Positions 1 to 8,800 of a stretch of 64,000 nucleotides of DNA are shown piece after piece. A program made the translations under genes and the position numbers. Under the pieces are notes generated by a model. The model was not told the origin of the DNA and did no database searches. It saw only the letters and a list, made by a program, of their open reading frames with translations. Origin of the DNA: Selenomonas sp. (GTDB lineage: Bacteria > Bacillota > Negativicutes > Selenomonadales > Selenomonadaceae); assembly GCF_022771645.1 (NCBI RefSeq), contig NZ_JALFCU010000064.1, positions 1 to 64,000 of the forward strand, written 5' to 3'. How positions within the stretch are numbered: position 1 is the stretch's first letter; every line of letters begins with the position of its first letter.

Positions 1-62
1 CGGTGGCTATTCACCACACTTGATTTCGAGTCAAGCACCTTCGACCACTCGGACACCTCTCC
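1..62 (-). tRNA. tRNA-Ser (anticodon CGA), 3' end cut by window edge
   Basis: The complement begins with acceptor strand GGAGAGG, followed by a D arm containing GAGTGGTCGAAGG. An anticodon stem CTTGA/TCAAG encloses loop CTCGAAA, so the anticodon is CGA (reads UCG). The start of a long variable arm, typical of serine tRNAs, follows. The T arm and 3' acceptor strand lie outside the window. Confidence 0.9.
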
Positions 63-87
63 GTGTTCTCGTACCAGAACGAGTTAT

Positions 88-116
88 ATTATAACACGGC
101 GAGACATACATGTAAA
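88..116 (-). promoter_or_regulatory. Promoter of the tRNA-Ser gene
   Basis: On the minus strand, -35 TTTACA (111-116) and -10 TATAAT (88-93) are 17 bp apart. Transcription would start about 20 bp before the mature tRNA 5' end. Confidence 0.75.
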
Positions 117-149
117 GTTTTTTCTATATGGCCGCAAAGGCGGTATATC

Positions 150-1832
150 TCACTCTTCTGTCGCAGGGACACCCTCGGCCTTGCCGGTCACGAGCTCCCT
201 GCCGCAGTGCTTGACGACGAGGACAGCGAGCGTCATGAGCGCGAGCGCGAGGACGAGCTGGAGACCGTCGACGCCGATGACGAAGTTGCCGGCCATGAGC
301 TTCGCGACAATGCCATAGACGCTCATGACGAGCGCCGTCATCGTGACGCAGAACATGAAGACCATCGGCACGTAGAGCATCCAGCCCTTACGCCCCGTGA
401 CTTTGAGGAACACGGCAAGCGCGATGAGCACGAGCGCGGAGAGCAGCTGGTTCGCCGCTCCGAACAGAGGCCAGATGTTCATGTAGCCCGCGAGGCAGAG
501 GCCGTACGCGAGGATGAGCGTGACGATCGTCGCGACGTAGTTGTTCATGAGGAATTTCACGGGCGCGGAGGCCTCCTGGCCTTCGCCCGGCTTCAGCATT
601 TCCTGCAGCGACATGCGGCCGATGCGGGCGACGGAGTCGATCGTCGTCATGCCGAGCGCCGAGACGCACATCGTGATGAAGCACGCGGAGAAGCCGCCCG
701 GCAGGCCGAACATCTCGAAGAAGCCCGCGATAGCGCCGGCGAAAATCTGGAACGGCGTGCCTTTCGCCATGACGCCGTTCGAAGCGGCGGCGCAGGCGAC
801 GACGAGCGCGACGACGCCGAGCATGCACTCGCAGAGCATCGCGCCGTAGCCGACGGGCAGCATGTCTTTTTCATTCGAGACGGCTTTCGACGACGTGCCC
901 GAGGACACGAGGCTATGGAAGCCGGAGACCGCGCCGCAGGCGATCGTGATGAAGAGGATCGGGAACAGCGGCTTGCCGTTCACCTCAAAGCCGACGAACG
1001 CCGGCATATTGATGGACGGATTCGCGACGAGCACGCCGATGACGCCGCCCGCGACCATGCCGAGGAGCAGGAACGAGCTCAGGTAGTCACGAGGCTCCAT
1101 GAGCAGCCACATTGGCAGCACCGCCGCGATGAAGCAGTAGCCGAACACGACATAGCGCCACGTCGCGACATCGAAGTACAGCGGAAAATTCATGCCGACG
1201 GCGAACATCGCTACGACGAGCGCGACAGCAACGCCGAATTTCAGCGCGCCGGACGGCTTCACTTTGCTGATGAAGACGCCGAAGCCCATGGCGACGACGA
1301 TGTAGAGCATGGAGATCGTCGCAGCCTGCGCGCCCGGCGTGTTGAGCGTGCCGCCCGCCGCAAAGCCGTTGAACGTCTTCGCGATGATGTCGGAGAACGC
1401 CGCGATGATGAGCAACGTGAACAGCCAACAGAAGAGCAGGAACAGGCGGCGGCCCGTTCGGCCGACGTACTGCTCGATGAGCATGCCCATCGACTTGCCC
1501 TCGTTCTTGACGGAGGCGTACAGCGCGGTGAAATCCTGCACGCAGCCGAAGAACGCGCCGCCGATGAGGATCCAGAGGAGCGCCGGCGCCCAGCCGAACA
1601 TCGCAGCGATGATCGGGCCGGTCACAGGGCCCGCGCCCGTGATGGACGAGAACTGATGCGCGAACACCGTGAAGCGCGAGGCCGGCGAATAGTCGCCGCC
1701 GTCATTCTTGCGCACGGCCGGCGTCTGCGCCTTCGGATCGATGCCCCACGTCTTCGTGAGCCACCGCCCGTAAAGGAGATACGCGCCCGCAAACCAGACG
1801 AGAGCGATCCCGACCAGGATCAAACCAGTCAT
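150..1832 (-). CDS. cstA: Carbon starvation protein A family transporter
   Basis: A 560-residue polytopic membrane protein of the CstA family, which imports peptides and, in enterobacteria, pyruvate during carbon limitation. The N-terminal third carries the family signature region (SITGAGPVTGPIIAAMFGW around residue 65, then a GGAFFGCVQDF stretch), and hydrophobic helices run through the rest. It is the shorter CstA form; the E. coli protein is about 700 residues. The start is supported by GAAGGA just upstream. The gene is monocistronic, with a consensus promoter and a palindromic operator (1887-1925) at the predicted start of transcription, so repression by a DNA-binding regulator is likely. 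The transported substrate here is inferred from the family only. Confidence 0.93.
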   Translation of the reverse strand: MTGLILVGIALVWFAGAYLLYGRWLTKTWGIDPKAQTPAVRKNDGGDYSPASRFTVFAHQFSSITGAGPVTGPIIAAMFGWAPALLWILIGGAFFGCVQDFTALYASVKNEGKSMGMLIEQYVGRTGRRLFLLFCWLFTLLIIAAFSDIIAKTFNGFAAGGTLNTPGAQAATISMLYIVVAMGFGVFISKVKPSGALKFGVAVALVVAMFAVGMNFPLYFDVATWRYVVFGYCFIAAVLPMWLLMEPRDYLSSFLLLGMVAGGVIGVLVANPSINMPAFVGFEVNGKPLFPILFITIACGAVSGFHSLVSSGTSSKAVSNEKDMLPVGYGAMLCECMLGVVALVVACAAASNGVMAKGTPFQIFAGAIAGFFEMFGLPGGFSACFITMCVSALGMTTIDSVARIGRMSLQEMLKPGEGQEASAPVKFLMNNYVATIVTLILAYGLCLAGYMNIWPLFGAANQLLSALVLIALAVFLKVTGRKGWMLYVPMVFMFCVTMTALVMSVYGIVAKLMAGNFVIGVDGLQLVLALALMTLAVLVVKHCGRELVTGKAEGVPATEE

Positions 1833-1886
1833 GATGATTCCTTCTTTCTGTTACCTTGACACACATGATTCCCTGGCAAACACATT

Positions 1887-1925
1887 GTACACAGAAGTGG
1901 ATGAAAAATGATGTATTCTGTGTAC
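1887..1925. promoter_or_regulatory. Palindromic operator at the cstA transcription start
   Basis: A perfect 10-bp inverted repeat GTACACAGAA-N19-TTCTGTGTAC. One arm ends where transcription from the cstA promoter should begin, which is a repressor position. The binding protein cannot be named from sequence. Confidence 0.65.
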
Positions 1926-1930
1926 TGTGT

Positions 1931-1959
1931 ATTATAGGACGCGGATGTTCATGTGTCAA
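1931..1959 (-). promoter_or_regulatory. cstA promoter
   Basis: Full-consensus sigma-70-type promoter on the minus strand: TTGACA (1954-1959), 17-bp spacer, TATAAT (1931-1936). Confidence 0.85.
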
Positions 1960-2048
1960 CCTGTAACATTCAAGAAGTAATGTTCAGAATATTTCCAGAT
2001 GGAATTTCGTTGTCGCACCCGCGGAAGTTACGACATAGCAAAAAGCGA

Positions 2049-2112
2049 GTCCCTACAGGGGACCCGCTCCGTCGCGCTACGCGCGCCACCTCTCCCTGAG
2101 GGAGAGGCTTAC
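2049..2112 (-). repeat. Dispersed GC-rich palindromic repeat, copy 1
   Basis: On the minus strand it starts with the hairpin AGCCTCTCCCTCAGGGAGAGG, continues through a GCGCGCGTAGCGCG segment and ends in GGAGCGGGTCCCC. It is closest to copy 3 (8700-8760); other relatives lie at 3313, 9308, 49721 and 60605, all in the same orientation. This copy overlaps the 3' end of the Old Yellow Enzyme gene and supplies its last residues. Confidence 0.8.
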
Positions 2113-3216
2113 ACTACCATCACGATTTATTTTTTCCGCGGCTTTAGCCGCTGCTCTTGCTTTCTTCCACTGCCACACGCAGCGCATGCCCTTGTGCATT
2201 TCTGGGAGCACAAAGCAGCGGCAGCACGAGATGCAGATGGATTTGTCGCCGCCCGCGAGTTCTTTCGGGACGAAGTCCGGCTCCGCGATGAGCGCACGCG
2301 AAAGCGAGACCATGTCGAAGCCGGCCGCGAGCACCGTCTCCATGTCGGCGAGCGAGCGCACGCCGCCGACGAGGGACATGGGCTGCTCGGGGACGGCGGC
2401 CTTCAGCGCCTTGCCCTCCTCGAGGTAATAGAGCGTCGCGTCCTTCGGCTGGTTGATGAAGTCGACGCCCGAGAGCTCGACGAGGGATACTCCGAGACGG
2501 TGGAACTCGCGCAACATATAGATCATCGCGTCATGATAGCCCGCATGGTCGTCGTGCTTCGTATCGAGGTTGATCTTCACGAGCACGGGGAATGCGTCTC
2601 CGCATTTCGCATGGATGCCCTCGATGATCTCGCGCACGATGCGGAAGCGGTTTTCCGCACTGCCGCCGTACGCGTCCGTGCGCTCGTTGAACGTCGGGTC
2701 GAAGAAGCGCGAGAGCAGATACGAATGCGCCGCATGGAGCTGCACGCCGTCGACGCCGGCGTATTTCAGCCGCGCTGCCGCAAGCACGAAGTGCGAGACG
2801 ATGCGGTGGATTTCATCGACGGACAGCTCGCGCGCGTGACGATTTTTCTTCAGGTCGCGCGCCGTGACGTCGGCGAGGTCGTCAACGCCGATGGCACGCG
2901 GGCCGGCGTGCGAGATCTGTGGGACAAACGCCGCGCCGTGCGCATGGACGAGCTCCGCCGCTTTTTTGAACTGGTCGATATAGCTGTCGTCGTAGATATT
3001 GACCTGTTGCTTGTTCGCGCGGCCGAGCGGATCGACGCAGCAGTGGCCCGTGATGATGAGGCCGACGTCGTTTTTCGCGAGCGTCTCGTACATCGCGTAT
3101 TCCGCGTCCGTCATGCGGCCGTCTTCGGACGGGAGGAAACTGTGGGTCGCTGAGCGGATGATGCGGTTTTTCAGTTTGAGATGCGGGAGTTGGAGAGGGG
3201 ATTCAACCGAGCTCAT
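2077..3216 (-). CDS. Old Yellow Enzyme family NADH:flavin oxidoreductase with cysteine cluster
   Basis: A 379-residue FMN-binding TIM-barrel oxidoreductase. It begins with the family opening (LPHLKLKNRIIRSATHSF), has the substrate-binding HAAHSYLLSRF block near residue 165 and AYGGSAENRFR shortly after. A late cluster CISCCRCF followed 11 residues on by another Cys resembles the Fe-S ligand set of dienoyl-CoA-reductase-like members, but there is no C-terminal NAD(P)-binding domain. The ATG at 3216 is chosen over an upstream one because AAGGAA lies at correct spacing. The substrate is unknown. The final dozen or so residues are encoded by a dispersed repeat that has replaced the original end of the gene. 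Confidence 0.88.
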   Translation of the reverse strand: MSSVESPLQLPHLKLKNRIIRSATHSFLPSEDGRMTDAEYAMYETLAKNDVGLIITGHCCVDPLGRANKQQVNIYDDSYIDQFKKAAELVHAHGAAFVPQISHAGPRAIGVDDLADVTARDLKKNRHARELSVDEIHRIVSHFVLAAARLKYAGVDGVQLHAAHSYLLSRFFDPTFNERTDAYGGSAENRFRIVREIIEGIHAKCGDAFPVLVKINLDTKHDDHAGYHDAMIYMLREFHRLGVSLVELSGVDFINQPKDATLYYLEEGKALKAAVPEQPMSLVGGVRSLADMETVLAAGFDMVSLSRALIAEPDFVPKELAGGDKSICISCCRCFVLPEMHKGMRCVWQWKKARAAAKAAEKINRDGSVSLSLRERWRA

Positions 3217-3267
3217 GATTCTATTCCTTTCTTGGTTTTGTTCAAATACGAAATTAGTTATGAAGAA

Positions 3268-3289
3268 AGCTCCCAATTTTTTGGGAGCT
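3268..3289 (-). terminator. Hairpin terminator downstream of murA
   Basis: Arms AGCTCCCAA (3268-3276) and TTGGGAGCT (3281-3289) around TTTT. On the minus strand it is followed by a weak T-rich tail. It lies between murA and the oxidoreductase start. Confidence 0.5.
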
Positions 3290-3312
3290 CATGATTTCCT
3301 TCGCCTATACAA

Positions 3313-3392
3313 TCGTGCAAATTGTAGCGGCCTACCTTCGCCACCCTTTCCGCCTCGCATTCGCTCGGCACCTTCCCCGAAGGGGAAGGCAG
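3313..3392 (-). repeat. Dispersed GC-rich palindromic repeat, copy 2
   Basis: Contains GCCTTCCCC-TTC-GGGGAAGG and the segment CGAGCGAATGCGAGGCGGAA shared with copy 4 (9308-9360). Its outer end (CGTGCAAATTGT...CCTACCTTCGCC on the plus strand) resembles the outer end of copy 5 (49721-49796). It fills most of the gap between murA and the oxidoreductase. Confidence 0.8.
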
Positions 3393-3429
3393 CTGGATGT
3401 GATACGGTCGCAACAGCTCGAAACAACCT

Positions 3430-4695
3430 TCATCGATCCACTCTTTGGATGTCGGCGCCGAGGCCTACGAGCTTGCCGACGAGGTCGTCGTAGCCGCGGT
3501 CGATGTGGTGGATGTAGCCGACTTGCGTCTCGCCGTCGGCGACGAGGCCGGCGAGCACCATGGCGGCGCCGGCACGGAGGTCGGTTGCTTTCACCTGGCA
3601 GCCCGTGAGGCGGTCGACGCCCTCGACGACGGACGTGCGGCCGTCGATGCGAATGTTCGCACCCATGCGCTTCAGCTCGTCGACGTGCATGAAGCGGTTT
3701 TCGAATACCGTCTCCGTCACGCAGCCCGTGCCCTCCGAGACGGTCAGCATGGCCATGAACTGCGCCTGCATATCCGTCGGGAATCCGGGATACGGCATCG
3801 TCTTGATGTCGACGGCTTTCGTCTTCTTGTCGCAATGCACGCGGATGCCGTCGACGTCCTCTTCGATCTGGACGCCGGCTTCTTTGAGCTTCGCGATGAC
3901 GGGCTTCAGATGCTCGCTGATCGCGTTCTCGACGTAGATGTCGCCCTGTGTCATCGCGGCGGCGACCATGTACGTGCCGGCCTCGATGCGGTCAGGAATG
4001 ATCGTGTAGTCACGGCCGACAAGACGCGGCGCGCCGTCAATCTTGATGACATTCGTGCCGGCGCCGCGAATCTTCGCGCCCATGACGTTCAGGTAGTTCG
4101 CGAGGTCGACGATTTCCGGCTCTTGCGCCGGGTTCTCGAGGATCGTCTGTCCCTCTGCCATCGACGCGGCCATGATGATGTTTTCCGTCGCGCCGACGCT
4201 CGGGAAGTCGAGGTAGATGCGCGTGCCCTTCAGCCCCTCGGGCGCCGACGCCTCGATGAAGCCGTGGCCGATCTCGATGTTCGCGCCGAGCGCCTCGAAG
4301 CCTTTGAGGTGCAAATCAATCGGACGCGTGCCGATGGCGCAGCCGCCCGGCAGCGAGATCTTCGCCTTGCCGCAGCGCGCGAGGAGCGGCCCCATGATGA
4401 GGAACGAGGCGCGCATCTTGCGCACGAGGTCATACGGCGCCTCGCAGCTGCCGATCGTGCGCGCGTCGACGCGGAGCTGGTGCTTCGACGCGTCGAACGC
4501 GGCCGTGACACCGAGGCGGTTCAGCACTTCCGTGATCGTCGTGACGTCTTCGAGCGCCGGCACTTCGTCAAGCACGCTCTCCGTGTCCTGGCCTAAGAGC
4601 GTCGCCGCGATGATCGGCAGCACGGCGTTCTTCGCGCCGCTGATCTTCACGCGCCCCTCCAGCCGGCGCCCGCCATGTATAATCAATTTTTCCAT
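3430..4695 (-). CDS. murA: UDP-N-acetylglucosamine 1-carboxyvinyltransferase
   Basis: This 421-residue enzyme transfers enolpyruvate from PEP to UDP-GlcNAc, the first committed step of peptidoglycan precursor synthesis in the cytoplasm. Length and architecture are standard. The catalytic Lys lies in [11 protein letters not shown] (Lys22) and the PEP-binding, fosfomycin-target Cys in [11 protein letters not shown] (Cys119). It begins at ATG 4695 behind GGGGG and has its own predicted promoter. The S55 peptidase gene lies 154 bp upstream on the same strand, with no clear terminator between them. Confidence 0.97.
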   Translation of the reverse strand: MEKLIIHGGRRLEGRVKISGAKNAVLPIIAATLLGQDTESVLDEVPALEDVTTITEVLNRLGVTAAFDASKHQLRVDARTIGSCEAPYDLVRKMRASFLIMGPLLARCGKAKISLPGGCAIGTRPIDLHLKGFEALGANIEIGHGFIEASAPEGLKGTRIYLDFPSVGATENIIMAASMAEGQTILENPAQEPEIVDLANYLNVMGAKIRGAGTNVIKIDGAPRLVGRDYTIIPDRIEAGTYMVAAAMTQGDIYVENAISEHLKPVIAKLKEAGVQIEEDVDGIRVHCDKKTKAVDIKTMPYPGFPTDMQAQFMAMLTVSEGTGCVTETVFENRFMHVDELKRMGANIRIDGRTSVVEGVDRLTGCQVKATDLRAGAAMVLAGLVADGETQVGYIHHIDRGYDDLVGKLVGLGADIQRVDR

Positions 4696-4777
4696 TTACC
4701 GTCGTGTATCCCCCTACAAGGTTTCGTATCCGTTGCGGACATCGTGTCCTGCTTTCCGAAAATCAGACTTATACTGT

Positions 4778-4806
4778 ATCATATCATCAAGCACATGCTT
4801 TCGCAA
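4778..4806 (-). promoter_or_regulatory. Probable murA promoter
   Basis: Minus strand TTGCGA (4801-4806), 17-bp spacer, TATGAT (4778-4783), 83 bp before the murA start. Confidence 0.55.
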
Positions 4807-4849
4807 GCATCCGCGAAAAAAGCAGGAAGCGCGTCCTATGTTCCTCTCT

Positions 4850-6916
4850 TTATTTCGCCTTGTGATCGACGTGCAGCGCCGTGTGGATGACGTTGTCGAT
4901 GATGTAGTTCGTCTCGAGCTTCGCCTGGCCTTCCGGCTGCGTCTTCTTTTCGTCCTTCAAGAACTCGATTTTCTTCGGGTGCTCGCGCTCTTCGGCGGCG
5001 GCGCGTTCCGCCGCCTCTTTCGTCTCGCGCAGGATGCGCTGCTGTTCTTTTTCCGTCAGCGGCTGTGCCGCCGCGCCCGGCGCGATGATGATCTCGTTGT
5101 TGCGGCCGGCGTCGCCGAGCGACTTGAGCTTCGCTTCCGTCGTCTGCGATTTTTCGTCCTCGGATTGGAGCGCGATGCCCGTCGTCTGCTGCAAGAGCAG
5201 CAGCGGGGACACGGGAATCATGCCGCCGCCACGCACGTCGAGGTTCAGCAGGCCGTCACGCTGCGCTTTCGGCACCGTGTACGGGATGGTCAGCGTTTCC
5301 TTGTCCTTACGGTACGGCTGGATCGTCGTCTTGATGTTGACGGTCTCGCCCGGACGTACCGTCGTCTTCTCAGGGACAGCCGAGACGAGCGTCGCCGTCT
5401 GGCGGCCGCCCTGGATCGTCGCATCGACTTGCACGTCGATGATGTCGGCTTCCTTCGTCGCGTCGGCGCAGACCGTGCCGACGGCCTGCATGAGCTCGGA
5501 GACAGCGACCTGGCCGACGTCCGTCGTGTTGTAGAACATGTTCTTGCGCTCGAACGTGCCGCCCGGTACGGCGTTCGTGCGCACCTTGAAACCGAGCGTT
5601 GCCGTGCTCTCGCCGAGCGTGTCGCTCGTCTTCGAAAGCGCCGCGTACGCGAGGCCGGCCGCGAGCTGCGGCAGGTAGTCCTCGTCATAGGCGATGCGCA
5701 CGGCGTACGACTGCTCGCGGCCGAGCGACTCGTCCTTGACATGAATCTTCATCGGCACAACAGACGGGAACTCGCCGATCGTGCCGGCGATGCCCGTCTC
5801 GCGGTCCTGGTTGATGCGGCCGATGATGTTGCCGACGTTCGCGATTTTCATGCCGTTGCTCTGGCCGGCAATCGTGCCGACGATGGAGGCATCCGTCATG
5901 AAATAATTCACGTTGCCCTTGTGCAGGAACGGATGGCCGAACGCGAGGATGCGGTCGCCGTCCGTCGCCGTCACCGTGCCGGTCGCGCCGACCGTGAAGT
6001 CGCCGCAGACGATGGCGACGCCGACGGGGCTGCCCGGCTCGAGCCACGCGTCAAAGCGCGTGCCGGCCGTCTCCGCGCCGCCGAGCGCGGAGAGCTGCGT
6101 GCCGTCCGTGAGGCCGAGCGTGTTGCCGAGGTATTTGAGGCTCGCGGAGTCAAAGCCCGCCGCGAACAGCCGCCCTTTCGGCACGAACGCCGGCGTCTGC
6201 ACATGCAGGCCGCTCTGTGCGGCAATGTCCACGGACTGCGGCGCGTTCGCGATGGCGGCCGCAATGATGTCCTCGAACGCCTCTTCACGGTGGACGCGTT
6301 CCGACTCTTCGACCGCTTCCTTCGCTTCTTCACGCTGCTCTTCGGCGGTTTCTTCCGCCGTTTTGTCTGCGTCGGCTTTCGTGTCGTCCGCCGATTTGCC
6401 TTCGTCCTTCTTTTCTTTTTCCGCCGCTTCCTGTTTTTCCTTTTCCTTGTCGGCGGCGTACTTCTTCAAGTCAAACGTCTGGATGTGCGTCTTGTTCTTC
6501 GTGTCCGGCATCGACCAGAGCGGCAGCATCTCGTCAATCGGCGTGATGAAGAACGTATATGGCGTCATGTCCTTGAGCCCCATGGCGACGGCGCCGACGA
6601 GCTTGCCGTCGACGTAGACGGGGCTGCCGCTCATGCCCTGCAAAATGCCGCCCGCCTGCTCGACGACGGGGCCGGAGGCCTTCGCCATGATCATCGGCGT
6701 CGAGCCTTTGCCGTTGTCAACCGTGCCGACGATGTCGACGGCGAAATCGCGGATCTCGCCCGAGTTGTCGACGACGGTGTACGCCGTGCCGGACATGCCG
6801 GGCGCGATTTCGCTCGTGTGCCAGATCTCGTCCATGGCCGACACGGGCAGCAAGGAACTCCCCCACAGCGCCATCGTGATGCCGAGCGCGACGGCTTTCT
6901 TCACATACTTATGCAA
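4850..6916 (-). CDS. SpoIVB-type S55 peptidase domain protein
   Basis: A 688-residue secreted or envelope protein. A signal peptide (residues 1-28, ending PVSA) is followed directly by an S55 peptidase domain with the nucleophile Ser in GMSGSPVYVDG near residue 98. Residues roughly 150-200 are a Lys/Glu-rich, coiled-coil-like linker. The C-terminal part continues with SpoIVB-like segments (AFGHPFLHKGN) and ends in another charged stretch (EKEQQRILRETKEAAERA). SpoIVB itself signals in spore formation. This protein is much longer, and no sporulation gene is seen nearby, so an envelope role is more likely. It follows the phosphodiester glycosidase gene by 120 bp and has GGTGG before its ATG. Confidence 0.85.
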   Translation of the reverse strand: MHKYVKKAVALGITMALWGSSLLPVSAMDEIWHTSEIAPGMSGTAYTVVDNSGEIRDFAVDIVGTVDNGKGSTPMIMAKASGPVVEQAGGILQGMSGSPVYVDGKLVGAVAMGLKDMTPYTFFITPIDEMLPLWSMPDTKNKTHIQTFDLKKYAADKEKEKQEAAEKEKKDEGKSADDTKADADKTAEETAEEQREEAKEAVEESERVHREEAFEDIIAAAIANAPQSVDIAAQSGLHVQTPAFVPKGRLFAAGFDSASLKYLGNTLGLTDGTQLSALGGAETAGTRFDAWLEPGSPVGVAIVCGDFTVGATGTVTATDGDRILAFGHPFLHKGNVNYFMTDASIVGTIAGQSNGMKIANVGNIIGRINQDRETGIAGTIGEFPSVVPMKIHVKDESLGREQSYAVRIAYDEDYLPQLAAGLAYAALSKTSDTLGESTATLGFKVRTNAVPGGTFERKNMFYNTTDVGQVAVSELMQAVGTVCADATKEADIIDVQVDATIQGGRQTATLVSAVPEKTTVRPGETVNIKTTIQPYRKDKETLTIPYTVPKAQRDGLLNLDVRGGGMIPVSPLLLLQQTTGIALQSEDEKSQTTEAKLKSLGDAGRNNEIIIAPGAAAQPLTEKEQQRILRETKEAAERAAAEEREHPKKIEFLKDEKKTQPEGQAKLETNYIIDNVIHTALHVDHKAK

Positions 6917-6969
6917 AATTCCACCTCATTCGCAAATGCGATGCAACAATGATTTTTCAGGTATCGTTC

Positions 6970-6975
6970 ATTATA
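6970..6975 (-). promoter_or_regulatory. Extended -10 element before the S55 peptidase gene
   Basis: Minus strand TGATATAAT, an extended -10 box about 54 bp before the start codon. No good -35 is seen. Confidence 0.45.
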
Positions 6976-7036
6976 TCATACTCTGTGCACCATGGCACAG
7001 GACGCACAACTTTTATTTTTCAGCGTACAAAAACGA

Positions 7037-8560
7037 TCAACGCGGCACGATGACGATGGCGAGGCCGATGCCGCGCTCGCGTCCGTCGGACGGATTGTTC
7101 AGCACGCGGCCGCCTGCGACGAGCTCCGACGAGCCGCCGCCGTCGAGGTTCAGCGCATTCTTCGCGCCAAACGCGATGAGGAGGTCGGCCCACTCCGCGA
7201 GCGTCTGCCCGTGCGAGTCGGCCTGGCGGCCGTCCGCGACGGCGAGCAGGTACGTGCCGCGCTTCGTCACGGCAAACGCGCTGCGCGGCTCGCGGTGACG
7301 GTCGATGTCGCCGAGCTGCTCCGCCGCCGTCGTGACGTCCGCGCGGCCATCCGTGACGAGGCGCGGGCCGACGCTGACGATCTGCGTCGTATCCGTCCAA
7401 CGGCTTCCGAGGTTTTGCTCGATCTTCACGCTGTCGCCCACGCGCAGGCCGGAGAAAATATCGGCGGCCGTGCCGTGCATGGAGAGCACCCAACCGTTCG
7501 AGGGAATCGGCGAGTTGCCGCCGACGCGGACGGCCGTGACCTTGCCATCCACGACCGTGACTTCGCGTCCGTAATTATTCGTGCGCGTCGTCTTGCCATA
7601 ATATTTATTGTAGAGAACGAGGCTGTCCGTGCCGCGCTCTGCGTCGACGCCGCCGACGAACTGCGTGACGCCGCCGGCCGTAACCTTGCCGGAATACGTG
7701 ATTGGCCCGAAGACCGTCTGGTTGTCCGTCCGCAGGCCGACGGCGCTGCGCTCGATGTACGTCGTGCCGACGATCGAGCCGTCGATCTTCGTCACACCGA
7801 TGAGGTCGCCGTTCCAGTTGAAGAACGACGCGTTGATGGCCGCGACGGCGTTCTTGCTGTCGGAAATCGCCGAGAGCTTCGCGAGTCCCGGCACCTGGCC
7901 GCCGCCGAGCGCCGGCCGCCACGTGTAGCGCGAGGGATCGGCCTCGAGGAAATACGCCGTGAGCCAGCCGCCTTCCTGCCAGACTTTGTACTCGTACTCC
8001 ATGAGGCCGGGCGCGAGCTGCCAGGCGATCGTGCCGTCAGGCAGGCCGGCCTGCTTCGCCGCTTCCTTCGCCGCCGCGATTTCCTTCGGCGTCTTCGACG
8101 CCGACGTCGGGTTGCCGATTTTTTGTCCGCCGGTCTTGCCCGCCTGCGTGCCTGTCGTGCCCGTCGCCGCAGAACTCGGAACTGCATCAATAAAAATGCG
8201 TGCCGGCTTCGAAAGCTGCCCCGCCGTCGCCTTGCAGCCAGGCTTTAGCGTCAGCGTCACGTAGACCTCGCTGCCCTTCGCCGTCCACTTGACGGACTGC
8301 ACGCGGCTGCCCTGGAACGACGGCTCCGGGACGCTCGACTTCACCGTCACGCCTTTCAGCACGAGCGTGACCGTGCGGCCGTCGTCCGACGTCGTGAGCT
8401 CGTAGTCCGCCGTCTCCGAGAGGTCGAGCACGACGCGGTCGTGCTGCGAACCCGAGTGGAAGCGCATGGACGAGAGGCTCGGCGCGGCAAGTGCGAGCGA
8501 GGGCAGCGCAAGAAATGCGCAAAAAAGGCATACGGCTATGAAACGTTGAACTCTTCGCAT
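7037..8560 (-). CDS. AMIN domain plus phosphodiester glycosidase (NAGPA family) exported protein
   Basis: A 507-residue protein. A signal peptide (to about residue 25, ALAAP) precedes an AMIN-type domain (about 26-130; RFHSGSQHDRVVLDLSE and RIFIDAVPSS), a fold that binds peptidoglycan or targets proteins to the septum. A linker of about 70 residues leads to a C-terminal phosphodiester glycosidase domain with INASFFNWNG, the VADGRQADSHG core and the family hallmark ALNLDGGGSSE. This family removes GlcNAc from phosphodiesters, and in bacteria it probably acts on cell-wall glycans. Start at ATG 8560 behind GGAGGA. A strong hairpin lies just upstream. Confidence 0.87.
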   Translation of the reverse strand: MRRVQRFIAVCLFCAFLALPSLALAAPSLSSMRFHSGSQHDRVVLDLSETADYELTTSDDGRTVTLVLKGVTVKSSVPEPSFQGSRVQSVKWTAKGSEVYVTLTLKPGCKATAGQLSKPARIFIDAVPSSAATGTTGTQAGKTGGQKIGNPTSASKTPKEIAAAKEAAKQAGLPDGTIAWQLAPGLMEYEYKVWQEGGWLTAYFLEADPSRYTWRPALGGGQVPGLAKLSAISDSKNAVAAINASFFNWNGDLIGVTKIDGSIVGTTYIERSAVGLRTDNQTVFGPITYSGKVTAGGVTQFVGGVDAERGTDSLVLYNKYYGKTTRTNNYGREVTVVDGKVTAVRVGGNSPIPSNGWVLSMHGTAADIFSGLRVGDSVKIEQNLGSRWTDTTQIVSVGPRLVTDGRADVTTAAEQLGDIDRHREPRSAFAVTKRGTYLLAVADGRQADSHGQTLAEWADLLIAFGAKNALNLDGGGSSELVAGGRVLNNPSDGRERGIGLAIVIVPR

Positions 8561-8581
8561 AAAGATTCCTCCATGACATAC

Positions 8582-8634
8582 AAAAGTCGATAAGGCAATA
8601 CGTTTTGAAACGTCTTGCTGCCTTATCGACTTTT
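8582..8634 (-). terminator. Strong nested terminator after the flagellar operon
   Basis: Perfect 16-bp arms AAAAGTCGATAAGGCA (8582-8597) and TGCCTTATCGACTTTT (8619-8634) enclose an inner ACGTTT/AAACGT hairpin. The minus-strand transcript continues TTTTGTATG. The hairpin ends 21 bp before the glycosidase start codon, so it could also act in that gene's leader. Confidence 0.8.
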
Positions 8635-8699
8635 CGTTTATTGGATGCGTGTGCGCACCGGCGACATCAAACGTTCTACAAGTTCATCAGCCGTACAAG

Positions 8700-8760
8700 C
8701 GACCCGCTCCTGGCGCTGCGCTTCGCTCCGCGCCTGTCCTCTCCCTAGGGGAGAGGCTTC
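8700..8760 (-). repeat. Dispersed GC-rich palindromic repeat, copy 3
   Basis: Minus strand GCCTCTCCCCTAGGGAGAGG, then a GCGC-rich stretch ending GAGCGGGTC. Closest to copy 1 (2049-2112). It lies between flgJ and the flagellar terminator. Confidence 0.8.
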
Positions 8761-8800
8761 TGTAATTGACACGTTTGGCAACAGTCCATACGTTTTTCTG

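Noticed and set aside
63..1859. A 598-codon open frame on the plus strand opposite cstA, rich in Arg, Asp, His and Glu
   Set aside because: It is the mirror of the real gene: high GC at codon positions keeps the opposite strand open. The composition is unlike any protein family, and the same effect recurs opposite most genes (for example 4217-6952, 19235-21799, 31681-32667, 39019-40923, 62415-63701).
4795..4810. ATGCTT-TCGC-AAGCAT hairpin upstream of murA considered as a terminator
   Set aside because: The stem is short, there is no T-run on either strand, and it overlaps the probable -35 box.
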